Assembly: GCF_030272615.1 (NCBI RefSeq)
Contig: NC_081407.1
Coordinates: forward strand, 380,453,179 to 380,517,178
Length of the DNA: 64,000 nt
From: Cryptomeria japonica
Lineage: Eukaryota; Streptophyta; Pinopsida; Cupressales; Cupressaceae
Direction: 5' to 3'
The notes under the pieces are model-generated. The model was not told the DNA's origin and did not search any database. It worked only from the letters and a program-made list of their open reading frames with translations. Shown piece after piece: positions 23,847 to 35,265 of the stretch (position 1 is the stretch's first letter; each line of letters opens with the position of its first letter). Both the position numbers and the translations under genes were made by a program.

Positions 23847-25409
23847 TGGTGCAGGAGAACTTGAGAAATTTTGTTGTGTAGGTTCCAGGAGTTTTGAATC
23901 ATGTGATTTTGGTTTGTAATAAGGTCAATAGGATTTGGAATAAGTGCTCAGATGATGTAAGGACCCAAGGAGTTATTGGTTGGCCAATGTTGGCCTATTG
24001 GCTCTTAAGGGTGCCAAATAGAGAATTTGGTAGAATAAGTTGGTATTGTGTTAGAATAGGTTGTTTTGATGAATTTTAGGAGGTTTTAAGGTCATTTGAA
24101 CCTTTATAAGTGACCTAGGTTTGATTTGGGCAAAAGTTTCTCAACTATGTAAAAGTTGTAAAAAGTTGCAAAAGTTGCTCATAGCAACTTTGCAACATTT
24201 GCATTTTCCAAACACCAATAGATAGTTGGTTGTCTTTTTCAATTAAAGACATTTTTAACCAACCCAAGGCCGATATAAGGCTTGGGACAACCGATGAGAA
24301 TGTTGTTTGAAGATTTGAATAAAGAATAGCAAATTTAACTGATTTTGTACGGTCTGTATGGACTTCCAAGCCTAGAACAAGGCATGAATTGTTAGAGAAT
24401 AGACATACCTTTCATTTCATGGTGATTTGAGGTTTTGAAGTGTTATAGTTTGTAAGTTTTGTCATTTTTGTTGCAGGTGGGTCCTAAAGATCTTAAAACA
24501 AGGGTTTTGAAGACTCTATGGCTCATACCTAGCATTCCATGGTGGAACTCCATACTGAAACCTTGTGGAATTCTAGGAGGCCTTGTAAAGTATTCTTTCA
24601 ATTTGTTTTTAAGACAAGGAAGGCTAAAATCCATATTTGCCACCATACCTTAGGCTTGGCTTGTTGAGTTGGCAAGCAATGGGGATCATGGACAACAAAC
24701 CCTAGATGGGTAAATCCATTGGATGGATTTGATTCCAAGTTGGATTGGACATCCTCATGGGTGTATAGACCTGAGACAATAATCAGAATCCTTGTCCATT
24801 TGGACTGGTGAAGGCATTTGAGGAAAACCCTATTTTGTAGGCTTAAAAGGAGGGAATTAGGCCTAAAAAGGGTTAGGTGGGTTAGAAACCAAACCCATAT
24901 CCAATTTTGTGATATTGTATGAATATTAAAAAAGAGTATTTGAAAAGCTAAAGAGTTCACACCAGTGTTCAAGACTTCGGGCAGATAAGTGCAAAATATC
25001 TCACTAGTAGGGCTAATTGGACTATGTCTCCTAGTAGGCCTAAAAGAGAAAATTGGTCCTAAAGCTTGAAACCGGTAAACACAAAAGTACATAAATGAAG
25101 GGATAGGGTTGGACAACTAAGGAAAATCATCCCTAAGTGTGTTGGTCATGTGTAATGAAGATCCTAGGATAGAGAGGGTTGGCTCTTAGTTAAAGTGTTG
25201 AGTAGGAAGGTCTCTAATAAGGAGTGTTGGATGCTCACTAAACAAGAGGAGGTCACCTTAGTATAAGGACCTTGGGAAGGTCATTAAGGGTGGGTCCTAC
25301 AACCTTTGGAAGGTTTGAAACAGTGGAACCATTGGATGGTTCAAGAGACAACCTAAGGAGACATCAAGAATAAGCAAACCTTGAAGGAGTGAGCATCCTC
25401 TCTACATCA
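23847..25409 (-). mobile_element. LTR-like unit, family C, copy 2
   Basis: 1563 bp. On the minus strand it starts TGATGTAGAG (25409) and ends CTCCTGCACCA (23847), the same ends as copies at 12033 and 58473. Alignable blocks with copy 3 include AAGGTY..CCTTCCCAAGG, AATTAGCCCTAC, TCAAATACYCTTTT, ATATGGGTTT and CTTCACCAGTC. A GTTGCAA-rich block lies at 24130-24205. It is inserted in the last part of the Tat integrase frame, whose stop TGA comes from its first three bases. No exact TSD: right flank CATAC, left flank GCGCAT. Confidence 0.65.
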
Positions 25410-26760
25410 CATACCTTCCACATATGCTATCCTATAAGCACTTGATCCATAGACCTCCACAACGATGTATGGTCCAAGCCAATTAGGACTGAGCTTTCCT
25501 TTCTCCTCAGGTAAGGCATTCATGTTGCGCTGATTCTCATAAAGGACTAAATCCCCTACCAAGAAGGAATGTTGAATAACCTTATCATTGTAGCTTCGTT
25601 GCAAAGTTTTATGATACACTTGAATATGCTTGAGGGCGTTTATATGCCGTTCAAAAAGAATCTCAAGTTGTTGAAGTCTTTTCTCTCTATAAGAGTCACC
25701 ATCCACTATGCCCCTAAGAGAAACTCTCAAAGAAGGAATTTCCAACTCCAAAGGCATAATGGCGTCAACACCATAAACAACATTATAAGGTGTACAACTC
25801 GTAGAAACATGCACACTCATGCGCTAAGCCCACAGAGCTTAGGTTAATTGAGTATGCCAATTCTTACCATGCTTGTTTATAGTCTTTGGAAGAATTTATT
25901 CAATTATCCTATTAGAAGACTCATCTTGATCATTTGATTGAGGATAATAAGGTGTAGAAAATTTATGTTGAATATGATATTTCTCTAGAAACTTCTTTAC
26001 ATCCTTATTTTTGAATGATGTTCCATTATCTGAAACTAAGGCGGAAGGTATCCCAAATCAAGAAATGATGTTTTCCAAAATGAATTGACAAATTACTTCA
26101 GCGGTAGTGGATTGAAGAGGAACGACTTTCACCCACTTTGTAAAGTAATCAATGGTGGTTATGATGAAAGTATGTCCTTGAGATGAAGGAGGAGATATTT
26201 TACCAACAAGATCCAGACCCCATGTAGAAAAGGGCCAAGACGCTACCTGTGATCGAAGCTCTTGGGCAGGGGCATGGATCAAGTTACTATGTTTCTCACA
26301 CTGATGAGATCGTCTAACAAATGCAAAGAAATCCTTTTCCATGGTTTGCCAATAATATCCCATTTGGAGCAATCTCTGAACTAAAACCTACCCCCAAAAT
26401 GCCCCTCGCAAGCCCCTGAATGCGCTTCTTCAAGAGCGATAGGGACCTCAACCTTGTTTAAGCATCGAAGGAGAAGACCATTATAACCCCTCCTATAGAG
26501 AACATTAGAAAGGATAATGCATCTAGTAGCCAATTTGTGAACCCTAGCCCTAGCATTCTTATTTGCAGAATCAAGAAAGGTACCATCACTCAAATATCTT
26601 ACGACATGCGAGGATGAATCTATAATGCACCAATATGCCACATCACTAGGATTATCAACAATAGTTGGGGAAGTAAGGTTGTGAATAGTGAATTGAAGAT
26701 CTACCAAGGGGTCCTCTAGAGACATAAGAGAGGCCACACATGCCATCACATCAGCATGTC
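25407..26760 (-). pseudogene. Tat element integrase
   Basis: Integrase inserts the cDNA into the host genome. From high to low coordinates: an H-H-C-C-type N-terminal region (about 26560-26381, ending LEEAHSGACEGHFGG), MLQMGYYWQTMEKDFFAFVRRSHQCEKHSN (26372-), then GLDLVGKISPPSSQGHTFIITTIDYFTKWVKVVPL with the first catalytic Asp. LVSDNGTSFKN (second Asp) and QSNDQDESSNRII (catalytic Glu) lie at about 26030-25910. A C-terminal part with VGDLVLYENQRN and GKLSPNWLGPYIV ends at 25407. D-D-E survives, but stops at about 26376, 25900 and 25850 break the chain. Confidence 0.9.
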
Positions 26761-26779
26761 GATTATCTTTTCAAGGAAT

Positions 26780-27395
26780 AGGTTCCATGGTATAAGAATC
26801 ACATTTTTACAACAAGGATAAAGCTAGATCTCTATATTGTGATAGTTTGTCTTGTTTAGCTTGATAAACTCCCATCACTTGTCTTATGATTAGTTGAGAA
26901 TCTCCATAAATATGTAGATTTTTCACACTCAATGCCAAGGCTTCTTTAATTCTAGCTATAAGAGCTTCATATTCAGCAATGTTGTTGGTACATAATAAAT
27001 TGAGACGATATGATAAAGGAATAAGCTTATTTTTAGGAGAGATCAAGACCACCCTTCCCCCGATCCAGTACGACACTTAGAGCCATCAAAGTACAATTCC
27101 CAAGTCTCATCAACCTCAATGGAAAGAATGTACTCATCGGGAAATGACTTTGGATTAGGTAGGGAGAAGGGTGAAGGAGCATCAACTAAATGATCAGTCA
27201 ACACTTGACCCTTTATTGCCTTTTGTGAGACAAACTTAAGGTCAAACTTGCTCAACATCATAATCCACTTAGCTAAGCATCCGAAAAGATCAGTTTTGGA
27301 GAAAAGATGTTTAAGAGGATCAAATTTAATGATAACATGGATCTCAACATTCAAGAGATAATGCCTCAACTTTTGAGTTACAAAGACTAAAGCAA
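26780..27395 (-). pseudogene. Tat element RNase H domains (standard end and archaeal-like aRNH)
   Basis: At 27369-27150 the reading MRHYLLNVEIHVIIKFDPLKHLF...LAKWIMMLSKFDLKF...GQVLTDHLVD is the end of the usual Gypsy RNase H plus connection. It is followed by ETWELYFDGSKC and, in the next frame, LLCTNNIAEYEALIARIKEAL, HIYGDSQLIIRQVMGVYQAK. This second block keeps D (YFDGS), E (AEYEAL) and D (GDSQL), the core of the extra RNase H typical of Tat/Ogre-type elements. One frameshift near 27060 separates the first strand from the rest. Confidence 0.88.
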
Positions 27396-28440
27396 GGCAT
27401 TGTCTTTCTATTGCAGAATATCAATCTTCGTAATCGAGTAGAGTATGACTTATGTAATAAACTGAGCATTATCTACCATCGTTATCACATTGTGGCAATA
27501 AGGCCGCAACAACTTGAGGGGAAACAACAATGTATAGAAAGAAAGGCTTAGTAGGATCAGCAGGTTGAAGAATGGGAGGATTGGCCAAATAGTTTTTTAG
27601 GTCTTCAAATGCTTGACAACAATTCTCATTCCATTGGAAAGTGATATTATTTTTAAGCAATTGTGTGAAGGGAAAGGTACGATCCACAAGTTGAGAAACG
27701 AACCTACGAATAGCTTGGATCTTTCCTTGCAAAATTTTTAGTTGAGAAACATTCTTAGGAGGTGGCATGTTAACAATAGCATCTATCTTCTTTGTATCCA
27801 CCTCAATGCCAAGATGTGAAACTATGAATCCTAATAGTTTTCCACTATCCACACCAAAAACATATTTTTGGGGAAGCAAACACATGTTGTACTTACGGAT
27901 TCTCTCAAAGATTTGATGAAGGATCTTAACATGATCTGTACGAAGGACGGATTTGGCTAAGATGTCATTAACGTAATCTTTAAGGTTTTATGCATATAGT
28001 CATGGAAGATAAGAGTCATAGAACACTGATAGGTTGTGCCTGCATTTTGTAATCCAAAAGGCATCACAATCCAAAAGGATCGTACCCCAAGAAGTGGTGA
28101 AAGCAGTTTTATATTGATCTTGGGGATTGATGAAAATTTGATTGTATCCTGAGAAACCATCCATAAAAGATAGTAAAGCATGCCCTGCTACTGAATCCAT
28201 TATCATATCAATATCCAGGAGGGGAAAATCATCTTTTAAAGAGGCCTTATTCAAATCACAAAAAAATCCGTACACATCCTAATCTTGTTTTCAGATTTAG
28301 CGACAACCACAATGTTCAAAATCCATGGGGAATAATCAATAGGATGGATGAATCCAACATCCAACAATTTTTCAATCTTAGCTTTAACAAGTAATGCCAC
28401 CTTAGGGTGAATCTTTTGAATCTTTTGCTTCACAGGTTTA
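27396..28440 (-). pseudogene. Tat element reverse transcriptase
   Basis: Readable blocks in order on the minus strand: KIEKLLDVGFIHPIDYSPWILNIVVVAKSENKIRMCTDF (28433-28251), DLNKASLKDDFPLLDIDMIMD, GHALLSFMDGFSGYNQIFINPQDQYKTAFTTSWG, then FGLQNAGTTYQCSMTLIFHDYMH in another frame. The catalytic Y-x-D-D box reads YVNDILAKS near 27985-27960, so the third residue Asp has become Asn. GKLLGFIVSHLGIEVDTKKIDAI and FQWNENCCQAFEDLKNYL complete the thumb. At least two frameshifts. Reverse transcription would fail. Confidence 0.92.
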
Positions 28441-28870
28441 GCATCAAGAATTAGGATAATGTTATGATGACAATCTTAGGATCTACACCAAGCATGTTTG
28501 AATATATCCAAGCAAAGATATCAGGGAATTCATGTAACAACTCAGCATATTATTTTATCTCTTCCTCGTCAAGACATTTCACTATCTTGATGATCTTATA
28601 TTCAACATAAGGATCCATCTTGATGTCAATGGAGTCATTTATTAGGAGATTGCTTTGTTGAGGAGTATCTCCCAATTAAGGAAATTCTTTAACTATCTCA
28701 TCATTATTTCTTTCTTTCCCAAAGTAAGCTTCTGCATTTAAACAACAAAGAAAACTACGATTATGGTGATAACAGGGAAGGTTGTCATAAGCTCCCAAGA
28801 ATTCAGCTATGGAATCATCGGTAGAAAAAACATCCAAAGCAAAGGCACAAGAAGGGTCAAAGTCAATATA
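28441..28870 (-). other. Protease-RT linker of the Tat element
   Basis: Degraded coding sequence between the G-patch-like segment and RT. Acidic pieces are readable on the minus strand, but no domain can be assigned. Confidence 0.4.
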
Positions 28871-29300
28871 TTATGGATATTTTAGTGAGAGAGAAGAAGA
28901 AATGACATTAACACTAATAGATGGTCTCTTAGAGACTTTAGTACGGTTGAAAGGATCATAACCAAGCCCAAATGTCATATCATGAAAGTTGTTTTCCAAG
29001 GGAACCTTAATCCCTTGTTCTTGAGCACCACATCCATCTCCATTATATCCACACCTAGCTAGGATGTGAAAACCTGGACCATAATGGTTAGTCATTTCTG
29101 AAGAAGAAGGATGATTTTCAAAAAGTGAAGGATCAAAATCCTCTAGACCAGAAATTAACAGAGGTGAAATCTGAGAAGCCGCCACAAAGTTTTTAGTCAA
29201 TGGCCCAGACAAAGTAGATTGATTTTTAGGTTCTTCTTCTCCTTTCTTCTTTTCAATCTTAGGTTCTCTAGGGGGAATTTTGTATTCCCCCATAAAAGTA
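28871..29300 (-). pseudogene. Tat polyprotein segment with G-patch-like motif
   Basis: The 140-codon open stretch contains GPGFHILARCGYNGDGCGAQEQGIKVPLE followed by MTFGLGYDPF. The spacing of Gly residues (G-x-x-I-L-x-x-x-G-Y-x-x-G-x-G-x-G-x-x-x-x-G-I-x-x-P) fits a G-patch, a glycine-rich nucleic-acid-binding motif that also follows the protease in some retroelement polyproteins. The canonical Met-Gly is Cys-Gly and one Gly-Leu-Gly is Gly-Cys-Gly. It sits between protease and RT. Identification is by pattern only. Confidence 0.6.
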
Positions 29301-29341
29301 GGATTGAAATCAAGGGATCCCCAATCATCTTTTGCAAGAAT

Positions 29342-29950
29342 CTATTCAGGAGAGAAAGTATTCTCAATTGTAGAGTCAGGTTGAGAAGACTCTTCCTCAA
29401 GAACGTTAGATCCACTTGAGGAAGTATCATGGATCGATCCAAATATAGGAGATAGGTTCGATGAACTAGTCACACTAATCGAAGTAGAAGCTTTAGAAGA
29501 ATTGTCTAAGATATTTGGGGAAGAATTTATCAAAGAGGATTTAGAAGTTGATGTTTGTAAATAAGCCTGAAATCTTGTGTCTACTAACAAGGTGTATGTT
29601 GTATTATTGTAAATGAATTTGATTTGCCTATGAAATGCAGAGGGAAAAACTTGCATGCTATGATTCCAAGGTCTCCCTAGCAACAAGTTGTATGTCAACT
29701 CTCCATACATGACATGAATAGGAGTAGGTAAAGTAATAGGGCCTACCTTAATAGGCGAGGTGATGATACCTAGTGAGGATTTAGCAACATTATCGAAGCC
29801 ATAGATGGTGAGGGAATCAAGCTTAATAAGAGATGTATTAACATTGATCTTATGCAATAAGATAATGCTACAAACATTAAGTCCAAAACATTGTCCAATA
29901 TTGTTCATCTTATCGCACTATCATTTATTATAACCACAATCATTAAGGGA
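29342..29950 (-). pseudogene. Tat element aspartic protease
   Basis: The retroviral-type protease that matures the polyprotein. The best anchor is VMYGELTYNLLLGRPWNHSMQVFPSAFHRQIKFIYNN, the L-L-G-R-P-W-x-H block of Tat proteases. The active-site region is split between two frames: an Asp-Asn pair in one frame (about 29895) and the downstream L-N-V-C in the next. The catalytic loop is therefore broken by an indel. A stop lies just upstream. A Ser-rich tail fills about 29560-29342. Confidence 0.8.
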
Positions 29951-30179
29951 TCATATTGCTGTTGAATTTCACTAGAAGACAGCTCATCTTGTGTAAGCAC
30001 AATCTAAGCCTTAGGCGATGTAATATAGTGAATCAAGGAAGCCATATTATTGGATGTCACTGCGAGTGGGACATTCAATGTTTTCAAAGAATCTTGTAGC
30101 ATTCCATAATGAGCTGAGGAAGTTTGAAGCAAATCCCAAAGGGATATCTTGGTAGGAGTAGCTTTAAGTTGTTTGACAA

Positions 30180-30840
30180 GATCATATTATTTAGCATGGG
30201 TTTGTGAAATATGAGGTGCTTGAGGAAGAATGAGTTGAGGATCAGATAGAGGAGTCAGAGAAACCAGAGGAGGGTTAGGTTGCCTATTGTTTCTTGTGTT
30301 ATAGGTATGGGCAACTACATTATAATTATCCTTAGTTAATTGTCTAGCATAGCTATAAGGAATATTAGTGGGATTCCTTCCTTGAACCGTAATGATAGGT
30401 TTGTTTGGAGTGCTAAAGGAATCATGACCATATCCACCTTGAACCATGAAAAGAGGTTGATTAGGAAGAGGTGACGTTGAGAAGGAAAAGCACCTTGGAC
30501 AACAAAAGTGGTTTTCTATGTTCATTCACATTGATCATATTGATTAACCTTTTAGATGCATTATTCTGGTTTGAAAGTTTAGGCAAAGACACAAAGTCAT
30601 CAAGGGCATCATCCAATAAAGCATGATCATAGTGATTGAAAGGCTTATCCTTGGACTCAAAAGGAGACATAACATCATTGAGGGAATCATGGGAATAAAC
30701 TATGTTGCTAGATCTAGTGAAGGAGTTGATAGGAATGTACCCATGAGAGGAATCGTTCAACTTATCTTTCTCATCACCATGAAATGGCATAGTAACAAGG
30801 TTGATTAATTTTTGGCAAAATGAGGGTTTAGAAGGCTTAG
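30180..30840 (-). pseudogene. Tat element gag-position coding sequence
   Basis: Minus-strand frames at 30790-30461 and 30525-30187 encode polar, Asn/Ser/Pro-rich sequence (for example YDHALLDDALDDFVSLPKLSNQ, VQGGYGHDSFSTPNKPIITVQGR). A capsid-like core or zinc knuckle was not found. By position, between the leader and the protease, it should be gag, but it seems shortened or highly diverged. A start at 30790 (ATG CCA TTT CAT) is plausible. One frameshift near 30500. Confidence 0.5.
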
Positions 30841-30959
30841 GGTTAGGGTTAAAAAACTCATCTAGAGCTTCATATAATTCATCCTTACTAAACTCATGAT
30901 AAACAAAATTACATACATCATCAACAACATGAACTTATTGCAAATAAAAATCTAACATC

Positions 30960-31157
30960 TTGAAATGAAAATTGCGTGAAACTTAAAACACACAATGCAA
31001 GGAAAATGAAAGAAACCTATCTCTTTTTTTTTTCTTTTTCTCTTTTTTCGCTTTTTTTTTCTTTTATGTTTTGAAAGCAAATGAAATAAACTAGATCTAG
31101 ATCTAATAATACAATGTAATACAAATGAAATTAGATTCACGTCGAGTTCACCAAATA
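30960..31157 (-). other. Tat element leader and primer-binding site
   Basis: Immediately after the 5' LTR (minus strand) the sequence is TATT then TGGTGAACTCGACGTG at about 31153-31138. It begins with the TGG expected to pair with a tRNA CCA end. I could not assign the tRNA. A T/C-rich (plus strand) tract lies at 31019-31070. Confidence 0.5.
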
Positions 31158-32804
31158 TGTGTAGGGGAAAAAGTGTGAGTAAGTATGAAAACCCTAATCC
31201 CATTCTCATACACACTCATGGAATACAAAAGAGCCTAGGGAGGTAACACACATCGACTAATTCTTATGAGAAAGATATAGTCATGGATTACCTCTTAGGT
31301 TTTCTATTCCTTTGCTGTAAATGAGAGAGAGGAATGATGCAAAATGCAATCTAACCGAGAAAGCAACTAAGCAGGCCAATCCCAATCTGAGAATGTAGAT
31401 CAAAGAACAACTGATACAATGGTGAAAAGTACAGATTAGAAGGAAAAACAAGAGGTGTACCTATGTCTGAAATATGAGCAGAAATGTCTGGGACTAGGGT
31501 GCCACACCACTGTCCTGATTGCAATTCTAGAGCTGCAACTGATAGGAGGGATTCTGAGATCTGCAAGGTGTTGTTCTACCAAGTCCTATTGACAAAGGGT
31601 AGGACCACGATGCCACACCACTGTCATGGGAAGGACTAGGGTGCCAAGCCCCTATCCTTGATAGATTTCTGCACTTCTGAGACTTCTGGGTGGTGTTGAT
31701 GCCTGTTCTAGATCTGTAACTGCTTCCAGATTCCTATTTCTACACCTGCAACTAAAAATAGAAAGTTTGGGGTGGCTATATAGGGTTTTGCCTTAGTCAA
31801 ACCCCCGTGTTGGTTATTTACACCTCCATGAATATCTGATAATGTATTGGAAATGTGTGTGCAAGAACCTCGTGTGTATGCAAGATCCTAAGAATGAAAG
31901 TAAACAACCTAGAGCAACCCTAATTGCTTATAATTGACAAAGTAAATGCTGTAAATCCACAATGCAAAGTGATCTAAAGCATGAATGTAAATCAAAATGA
32001 AGCTTATACAAAGACATGAAAAAAAACATGAAACCATACCCAACCCCAAGGGAGGGGTACAAGCCAATCGTCAGTTGGTGATCTCCTATTGTTCTTCTAC
32101 ATCTTCAAAAGCCCCCAATTGATAAAATGATGCTTGATGAATGTTTGATGGATTAATGTTGAATATTGTTGAAGACTTCAAAGATCTACTCTTTCGCTGC
32201 AAAGAAGGTTCTAAAACTCTTAAAACCTTCCCTTAGATTCTTAGAAGAAGACCCCTTCAAATAAAGAAAGAGAGCTCTTAAGTATGAAACCCTAGATCTT
32301 AATTTCATGCTTAGGCTAACCTAGGATTTGAATTTCTCGCTGATATTTTGGGGTTAAGCATTATCATAGCATAGGATTATGCTCCCGAAATTTTAGGAAA
32401 TAATCCGCGGACCATGTGCATTCTCGTCATGGTTCAACCAACTTTTCACCAAATTTTTGAGGCCGTTAGATATGATGATATTAGAGCGCATCCCAAAGTT
32501 ACAACTAATTTCGAGATGTTTTGATATGCAAAATCGGGCCTAAACGGTCAAAATAAGACATAATTAGGGTTTATGATTAAATGATTCATTGGAGGAATAA
32601 AATGAAAAGGGTCACGCTTAGGGTAAATGGCCCAACTTTGTAATGTGTAAAGTGATGAGACATGACCTTAGATTTAATTAAATTAATTAGTTAAATACTT
32701 AAAGGGGAATGAGAAATGCAAGATGCAAGACACACTAAGGCGGGTGCTAACCTAAGTGTGAAATTGTACCACCCTAGCAAGGGTGTACAATTTACGACTC
32801 TACA
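31158..32804 (-). repeat. Tat element 5' LTR (1647 bp)
   Basis: Partner of 18488-20150 with the same start and end and small indels. It ends ACGACTCTACA at 32804, followed by the TSD CTTTT. Confidence 0.92.
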
Positions 32805-32809
32805 CTTTT

Positions 32810-32861
32810 TAACACAATTGTGTAAACCCTCAGGTTAACAGAATAAAGGCTTTGATACCAT
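32810..32861 (-). other. Layer-1 primer-binding site and leader fragment
   Basis: On the minus strand the 5' LTR end TATTACA is followed by A and TGGTATCAAAGCC (32860-32848), a one-base variant of the initiator-Met tRNA complement. The leader runs to 32810, where the Tat element is inserted, and resumes at 18482. Confidence 0.8.
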
Positions 32862-33989
32862 TGTAATATACTAGGTTAAATAAATTATTTATTATACTTT
32901 ATTTTCAACAAGGGACACCAAGTTGAACAAATTTATTATCTCTTCAACCATAGATAAATTAGATCTAAAAGTGATTCCATTATTTTATAATAATTTCATC
33001 CAAACAATGTATGCACGAATAAAGAGATTGAAACCAAAATTGTTTCCAAACACCATAAAATAAAATTTATCATTAATTTTAGATTTTTCTATAGAAATAC
33101 AAAGATATTATAGTGATCTTCATGTACAACAACTTTTGCAACAAACCCCAAACTTCTACTACAAAATCACTCCAAATAGTGTTCATTAAAAAGTACCAAA
33201 AAACCCTTTAACTATCATGCAACACAATAAAAAATCCCCAAGCCCACACCAAAAGGTTTTAAAACATAAATACAATTAAATAAAATGCAATAAAATCAAA
33301 ACCATGACCTCATGCTCACTAAGAACTTCTGCAAATCACAAAACTCTAAAAACCCAAGCTATCGCTTCAAACCCTCACCTGCAAGACAAAGCTCTAAAAC
33401 TCTTGAAACTATCAAAACCTTAAGCACAAATGTAACCTCTAGATGATATTACTCTCATAAACCCTTTGTCTTCCAACCTTAGATTAATTGAAAACCATGA
33501 ACATCCCGTTCAACATGTCTCAGTCTCCACTGGTTTATCAGCCATTGAAAATTTGTAAGTTGAAACTCAAATTGATAAATAATTTTTTTTTAATATCTTC
33601 CAAATGCCTAAATGTATCAATATATGGAATCCAAATTCAAAATTCAAATGGGTACCCAAATCCCACTCCTTGAAACAAAGAAAACTTGCATGAAATAGAA
33701 ATGTTCATTTTATGGCAACTGCCATAAAGCCACTAGATGCTAGAGATGCCCAAAGATCCCAAAGAAACTTTCCAAAAACCAACACCACCATAATAAAATA
33801 TTAATTTAATAGTTATTTGTTTGAGAAATATTATTTTCATCAAAACAAATAAATATTAAATTAGTATTATTTCCCTCAAACTATCTTATCATCTTGACTT
33901 ACTATTTTAGGACATCTTGACTTACTATTTTGGAACAATAGAAACTTACTATTCTAGTAAATGCTATTTTTGAAAAATGGGTCATGACA
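32862..33989 (-). repeat. Layer-1 5' LTR (1128 bp)
   Basis: Ends are TGTAATATACTAGG at 32862 and GGGTCATGACA at 33989, read on minus as TGTCATGACCC...TATATTACA. It is homologous to 680-1270 and 14771-14838. It contains a duplicated phrase CATCTTGACTTACTATTTT-GGA near 33888-33935. Short ORFs here are not meaningful. Confidence 0.8.
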
Positions 33990-33994
33990 AAAAT

Positions 33995-35265
33995 ATGCTT
34001 GTCCCAAATTATTTTTTCAATTCAAATGTCTTTCCAAAAATTGATTCTTCCAAACTTGCAATGTGTGAACTATTGCTACAAGTTCCAAATCATCTAGGAC
34101 ATAATGTAGTTCATTACAAAGGAGCTTTTTGGGCTCATAGACCACAACTTGACCATACCACATAAGCACACCACCCAAACCTGACCTGATGCATCTGTAA
34201 CTACAATAAAATGAACTTTAAGTTTAGGAAATTCAAGAATTAGGATAGAAGTCAACCTTTCCTTTAGGATCTGGAAAGCTTCTTCATACTTATATGACCA
34301 TAAAAATGGATGAATTTTCCTCTAAAGTGAAGTAATAAGGTTTCTTATTTTTCAAAAGTGTAATAGAAACTTGATGTAATAGCTCACCAAACCCATGAAA
34401 CTACACACCTCATGAATATTTTTCAATGTTGGTAACTTCAATATTTTTTTTATCTTTATTGGATCAACCTAAATTCTCTTGATATAGATGACATGATTAA
34501 AGTATTGTACTTCCTTTAAAACAATTCTCACTTGGATATTTTACCATACAACTTTTTCTCTCTCAAACAATACATTTGTTCTCTCTCATCTCTAGAGTAT
34601 ATCAAAATATGATCTAGAAAGACAAGCATACATTTATCCAAATAATATCTTAAAACCCCATTTTCAAGCTCATGAATGTAGCTAGTGCATTTTTTTTTAT
34701 CTTACAAGATAATATTGTGAAATCATAATGGTCATATCTTATTTAAAAAACTATTAGGAATGTCTTCCACTTTTATTCTTAATTGATGATCTCCTACATT
34801 AAGATCAATTTTAGAGAAAATAGTTGCACCTGACATTTGATAAAAAATGTCATCAATGTGAGGCAAAGAATATTTATTCTTAACTATTGATTTATTAAGA
34901 TTTATTCAGCCCATGAATAGATGTAGAGTCCAATCCTTTTTAACAAATACTGCATGTGCTCCTCAAGAAGATACATTAGGTTAGATAAAATATTTTGATA
35001 GTAATTCTTGTAGTTGATCTTTTATCTCCATAATCTTTTTCTGTCATTTTATATTAGTTTTTGGAGTGAGCTTCTGATCTCAAAATTATATCAATTAAGA
35101 AATAAAATTGCCTATGAGGAGGTAATCTAGGTAGTTCCTTAGGAAAAAAATATCTTAAAATTCTTAAAGAAAAGGGTAATCCTATCATGTAGGATTCTTG
35201 ACTCCAACTGATTTGTTCAAATTGTGTATAATTCACATCCCTTCTTTTCAACTCTCTTAAGTTTC
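33995..35265 (-). pseudogene. Layer-0 Ty3/Gypsy RT and RNase H, right part
   Basis: Minus-strand translation gives RT and RNase H blocks in several frames: KELPRLPPHRQFYFLIDIILRSEA (35150-35080); [30 protein letters not shown] near 34900-34780; FLDHILIYSRDE at 34622-34590, where the F-F-D-D box has become L-D-H; KYEEAFQILKERLTSILILEFPKLKVHFIVVTDA near 34290-34190; then VLDDLELVAIVHTLQVWKNQFL ending next to 33995. The domain is cut here by layer 1 and resumes at 674. The RT catalytic pair is lost and stops are frequent. Confidence 0.8.

Larger units (their letters stand above)
18483..32809 (-). mobile_element. 14.3-kb Tat-type Ty3/Gypsy element with extra opposite-strand gene
   Basis: The element is 18488-32804. 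Direct LTRs of 1663 and 1647 bp begin TGTGTAGGGG and end GACTCTACA or GACACTACA. The flanks CTTTT at 18483-18487 and 32805-32809 are an exact 5-bp TSD. Pol lies on the minus strand in the order protease, RT, RNase H, second RNase H, integrase; the second, archaeal-like RNase H marks the Tat lineage. A 5.2-kb segment between pol and the 3' LTR holds an opposite-strand PMD gene and a nested LTR-like unit. By eye the first about 220 LTR positions differ by about 8-10%, so insertion is old. Stops and frameshifts throughout make it inactive. Confidence 0.92.
675..33994 (-). mobile_element. Layer-1 LTR retroelement (nest host), minus strand, with decayed TSD
   Basis: The outer element runs from 680 to 33989. 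Its 5' LTR is 32862-33989. Its 3' LTR is 680-about 1270 plus about 14771-14838, split by a LINE. The flanks 675-679 (GAAAT) and 33990-33994 (AAAAT) match at 4 of 5 positions, as expected of an old target duplication. A primer site resembling the initiator-Met tRNA complement (TGGTATCAAAGCC, minus) adjoins the 5' LTR, and a polypurine tract adjoins the 3' LTR. Without the LINE and the Tat element it would be about 5.5 kb, so its internal region is only about 3.7 kb. It interrupts the RNase H of an older Gypsy element. The lineage is unclear; the TGTCATGACCC LTR start is Gypsy-like. Confidence 0.75.

Noticed and set aside
24598-25116. 172-codon minus-strand open frame
   Set aside because: Falls entirely within LTR-like family C copy 2, whose other copies have stops at corresponding places.
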